From NCBI GenBank assembly GCA_030744095.1, contig JASLRF010000359.1, forward strand, positions 1 to 7,313: DNA of 7,313 bases, read 5' to 3'. Both the position numbers and the translations under genes were made by a program. The notes below the pieces were generated by a model. That model was not told where the DNA came from. It did no database searches and was given only the letters and a program-made list of their open reading frames with translations. This document shows positions 6,236 to 7,313 of this stretch, piece by piece (the first letter of the stretch is position 1; every line of letters starts with the position of its first letter). The stretch is from Pirellulaceae bacterium (GTDB lineage: Bacteria; Planctomycetota; Planctomycetia; Pirellulales; Pirellulaceae).

Positions 6236-6592
6236 ATGAATAATCTGCTAGCGAACTTGCCACTCAATAAACGGCATGAACAGTTCGAAGACCTTCTGCA
6301 AGGAGGTAAATTCCGGATAGAACGAATTGTCTCCAATGGGCACACGACGCCACCAGACGAGTGGTACGATCAATCGACTGACGAATGGGTCGTGTTGTTG
6401 GCGGGAGCCGCCCGACTGAGGTTCGAGAAACCAGAACAAGTCTACGAGATGCAGCCAGGCGATCACATCAACATTCCGGCGCGTCAGCGACATCGTGTCG
6501 AATGGACCGACCCAAACAACTCAACGGTGTGGCTCGCCATTCACTACCAACCAGGTGAGCAAGACGAAGACACTACAGTAGAGACAGGCTGA
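6236..6592 (+). CDS. Single-domain cupin protein
   Basis: This 118-residue protein is a small beta-barrel of the cupin superfamily, probably binding a metal in the cytoplasm; the reaction or ligand is unknown. Cupin motif 1 is degenerate. The usual H-x-H is replaced by Y44-D45-Q46 in EWYDQSTDEWVVLLAGAARL, while E50 and G57 keep the E-x6-G spacing. Motif 2 is PGDHINIPARQRHRVEW, with H86 in the conserved histidine position. The C-terminal strand is VWLAIHY, followed by an acidic tail. ATG 6236 is chosen because the family reads naturally from MNNLLANLP; the GGTGAG upstream at 6226-6231 is only 4 nt away, so initiation may be weak. A GTG at 6227 adds three residues. It lies 95 bp after the TIM-barrel gene and overlaps the convergent M50 gene by 20 bp. 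Confidence 0.88.
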   Translation: MNNLLANLPLNKRHEQFEDLLQGGKFRIERIVSNGHTTPPDEWYDQSTDEWVVLLAGAARLRFEKPEQVYEMQPGDHINIPARQRHRVEWTDPNNSTVWLAIHYQPGEQDEDTTVETG

Positions 6593-7142
6593 ATTCCAGA
6601 ATCACGATGCCGGCCAGCGTTCCGCACGAAATAAATGCCATGCGCCCAGTCACGACAGATGCATCACCGATGAATTGACTGATTGATCCTTGGACGTGCC
6701 AAAGAGCAAGCCCCGATGGAACCGTTACGATACCGAATGCGATGAGCACCCAAACCGGGGTTCCGGTTCGGAGCATCTCGCCACAGTCACCAACTTGATC
6801 GAAGGCACCAAGCGAAATGTAAGCGCCATTGGCGATCAGGCAAAAGCCCGCGAACATGCCCGCCAGCTTTCGAAGTGTCAGTTGTTTGCGCGGCACGAGC
6901 CACGCCAGCGCGAACGGAAGCAGTGATCCGACGATGGGTCCACACCACACGACGATGCCAGGGTGCGGGTTCGGAGATACATCGGTTCGTGAGACGGTTA
7001 GTGGATGTAGGACAACGCGAGTGACCGAGCCACCCGTACAGACCGCACCAACGATGTGTCCCAGTTCGTGAACGGCCATCATTCCCAACCAGCAGATCGC
7101 TGCGATCGACAACACGAAGACGAGTTTTCGAAATCGCTGCAT
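6573..7142 (-). CDS. M50-like membrane zinc metalloprotease (site-2 protease type)
   Basis: This 189-residue polytopic inner-membrane protein has the zinc motif HELGH at 25-29 inside the first hydrophobic segment, as in M50 intramembrane proteases. About five hydrophobic segments are visible: 7-35, 63-83, 93-114, 130-150 and 168-189. A second conserved block, NGAYISLGAFDQVGDCGEML (105-124), puts D119 in G-D-x-G, comparable to the Asp-Gly motif that supplies the third zinc ligand. VVLHPLTVSRTDVSPNPHPG between helices 1 and 2 is a distinctive loop. No PDZ or CBS domain is present, so it is a minimal form. The start MQRFRK at 7142 places a short basic leader before the first helix. The frame stays open to a GTG at 7259, but the extra 39 residues look non-conserved and there is no strong ribosome site. 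The substrate is unknown; an unusual storage or housekeeping role cannot be excluded. Confidence 0.85.
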   Translation of the reverse strand: MQRFRKLVFVLSIAAICWLGMMAVHELGHIVGAVCTGGSVTRVVLHPLTVSRTDVSPNPHPGIVVWCGPIVGSLLPFALAWLVPRKQLTLRKLAGMFAGFCLIANGAYISLGAFDQVGDCGEMLRTGTPVWVLIAFGIVTVPSGLALWHVQGSISQFIGDASVVTGRMAFISCGTLAGIVILEFSLSLL

Positions 7143-7236
7143 GTATCGATCTCTAGTGAGGCTGTGCCTCGGACCCAGGGCCAGCGCGCACTCTAGGCGA
7201 AATGGGCTAGCGCGGTAAGCGTAATTTTGAGACGAT

Positions 7237-7264
7237 CTTTCGTGTTCGATTTTCAACACGAAAG
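7237..7264. promoter_or_regulatory. Perfect inverted repeat overlapping a ribosome binding site
   Basis: CTTTCGTGTT (7237-7246) and AACACGAAAG (7255-7264) are perfect 10-bp arms with an 8-nt loop CGATTTTC. The right arm includes the first four bases of the AAAGGA Shine-Dalgarno (7261-7266) of the gene starting at 7272. It could act as an RNA stem that hides the ribosome site, or as a DNA operator between two divergent genes. Confidence 0.55.
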
Positions 7265-7271
7265 GATTGTC

Positions 7272-7313
7272 ATGTTAGAGATCAGTGACACGGATGCCAC
7301 GAGTATTATTAGT
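7272..7313 (+). CDS. Start of an unidentified gene, 3'-truncated by window edge
   Basis: ATG at 7272 opens a frame that stays open to the last base, giving 14 codons (MLEISDTDATSIIS). AAAGGA at 7261-7266 lies 5 nt upstream, a good ribosome site. This, the divergent orientation from the M50 gene and the inverted repeat before it support a real start. Too little protein is visible to suggest a family. Confidence 0.5.
   Translation, partial: MLEISDTDATSIIS

Noticed and set aside
7143..7259. N-terminal extension of the M50 gene to GTG 7259
   Set aside because: It would add 39 residues with no conserved look before a natural membrane-protein start, and the GTG lies inside the inverted repeat with no good ribosome site.

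Overview
The window looks like ordinary chromosomal DNA of a planctomycete, probably of the Pirellulales/Rhodopirellula type. This is inferred from protein character: a polysaccharide deacetylase with a long cysteine-bearing tail, an M50-type membrane protein of a form I associate with that phylum, a degenerate cupin, and a tiny lysine-tailed protein beginning MPGPIVRSG. No rRNA, tRNA, CRISPR array, insertion sequence or phage gene was seen. No obvious defence system or other multi-gene novelty is present.

Layout, left to right. The window opens inside frr (ribosome recycling factor, + strand, 5' end missing). Seventeen bases after its stop comes a phytanoyl-CoA dioxygenase-like Fe(II)/2-oxoglutarate oxygenase on the same strand, probably cotranscribed. 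It converges with a secreted polysaccharide deacetylase on the - strand, with only 7 bp between the stop codons. A 427-bp intergenic region follows, holding the deacetylase leader and the control region of a small heat-shock protein (hsp20, + strand). That control region carries a full-consensus sigma-54 (-24/-12) promoter at 3407-3422. Next, on the - strand, is a 44-codon gene for a basic, lysine-tailed protein. It is too short for most gene callers but has its own Shine-Dalgarno, a candidate promoter and a perfect 14-bp intrinsic terminator. After about 380 bp with no other gene come a cytoplasmic TIM-barrel, glycosidase-like protein (+) and a small single-domain cupin (+). The cupin overlaps, tail to tail by 20 bp, a five-helix HExxH membrane metalloprotease of the M50 kind (-). 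At the right edge a further + strand gene begins (14 codons visible) behind a perfect 10-bp inverted repeat that overlaps its ribosome binding site.

How the genes fit together: apart from frr plus the oxygenase, most genes look like single transcription units in alternating orientation, and I see no shared pathway. The most useful points are regulatory: the sigma-54 signature before hsp20, the hairpin over the last gene's ribosome binding site, and the independent small gene. The deacetylase tail and the TIM-barrel protein are the best candidates for poorly described protein biology.
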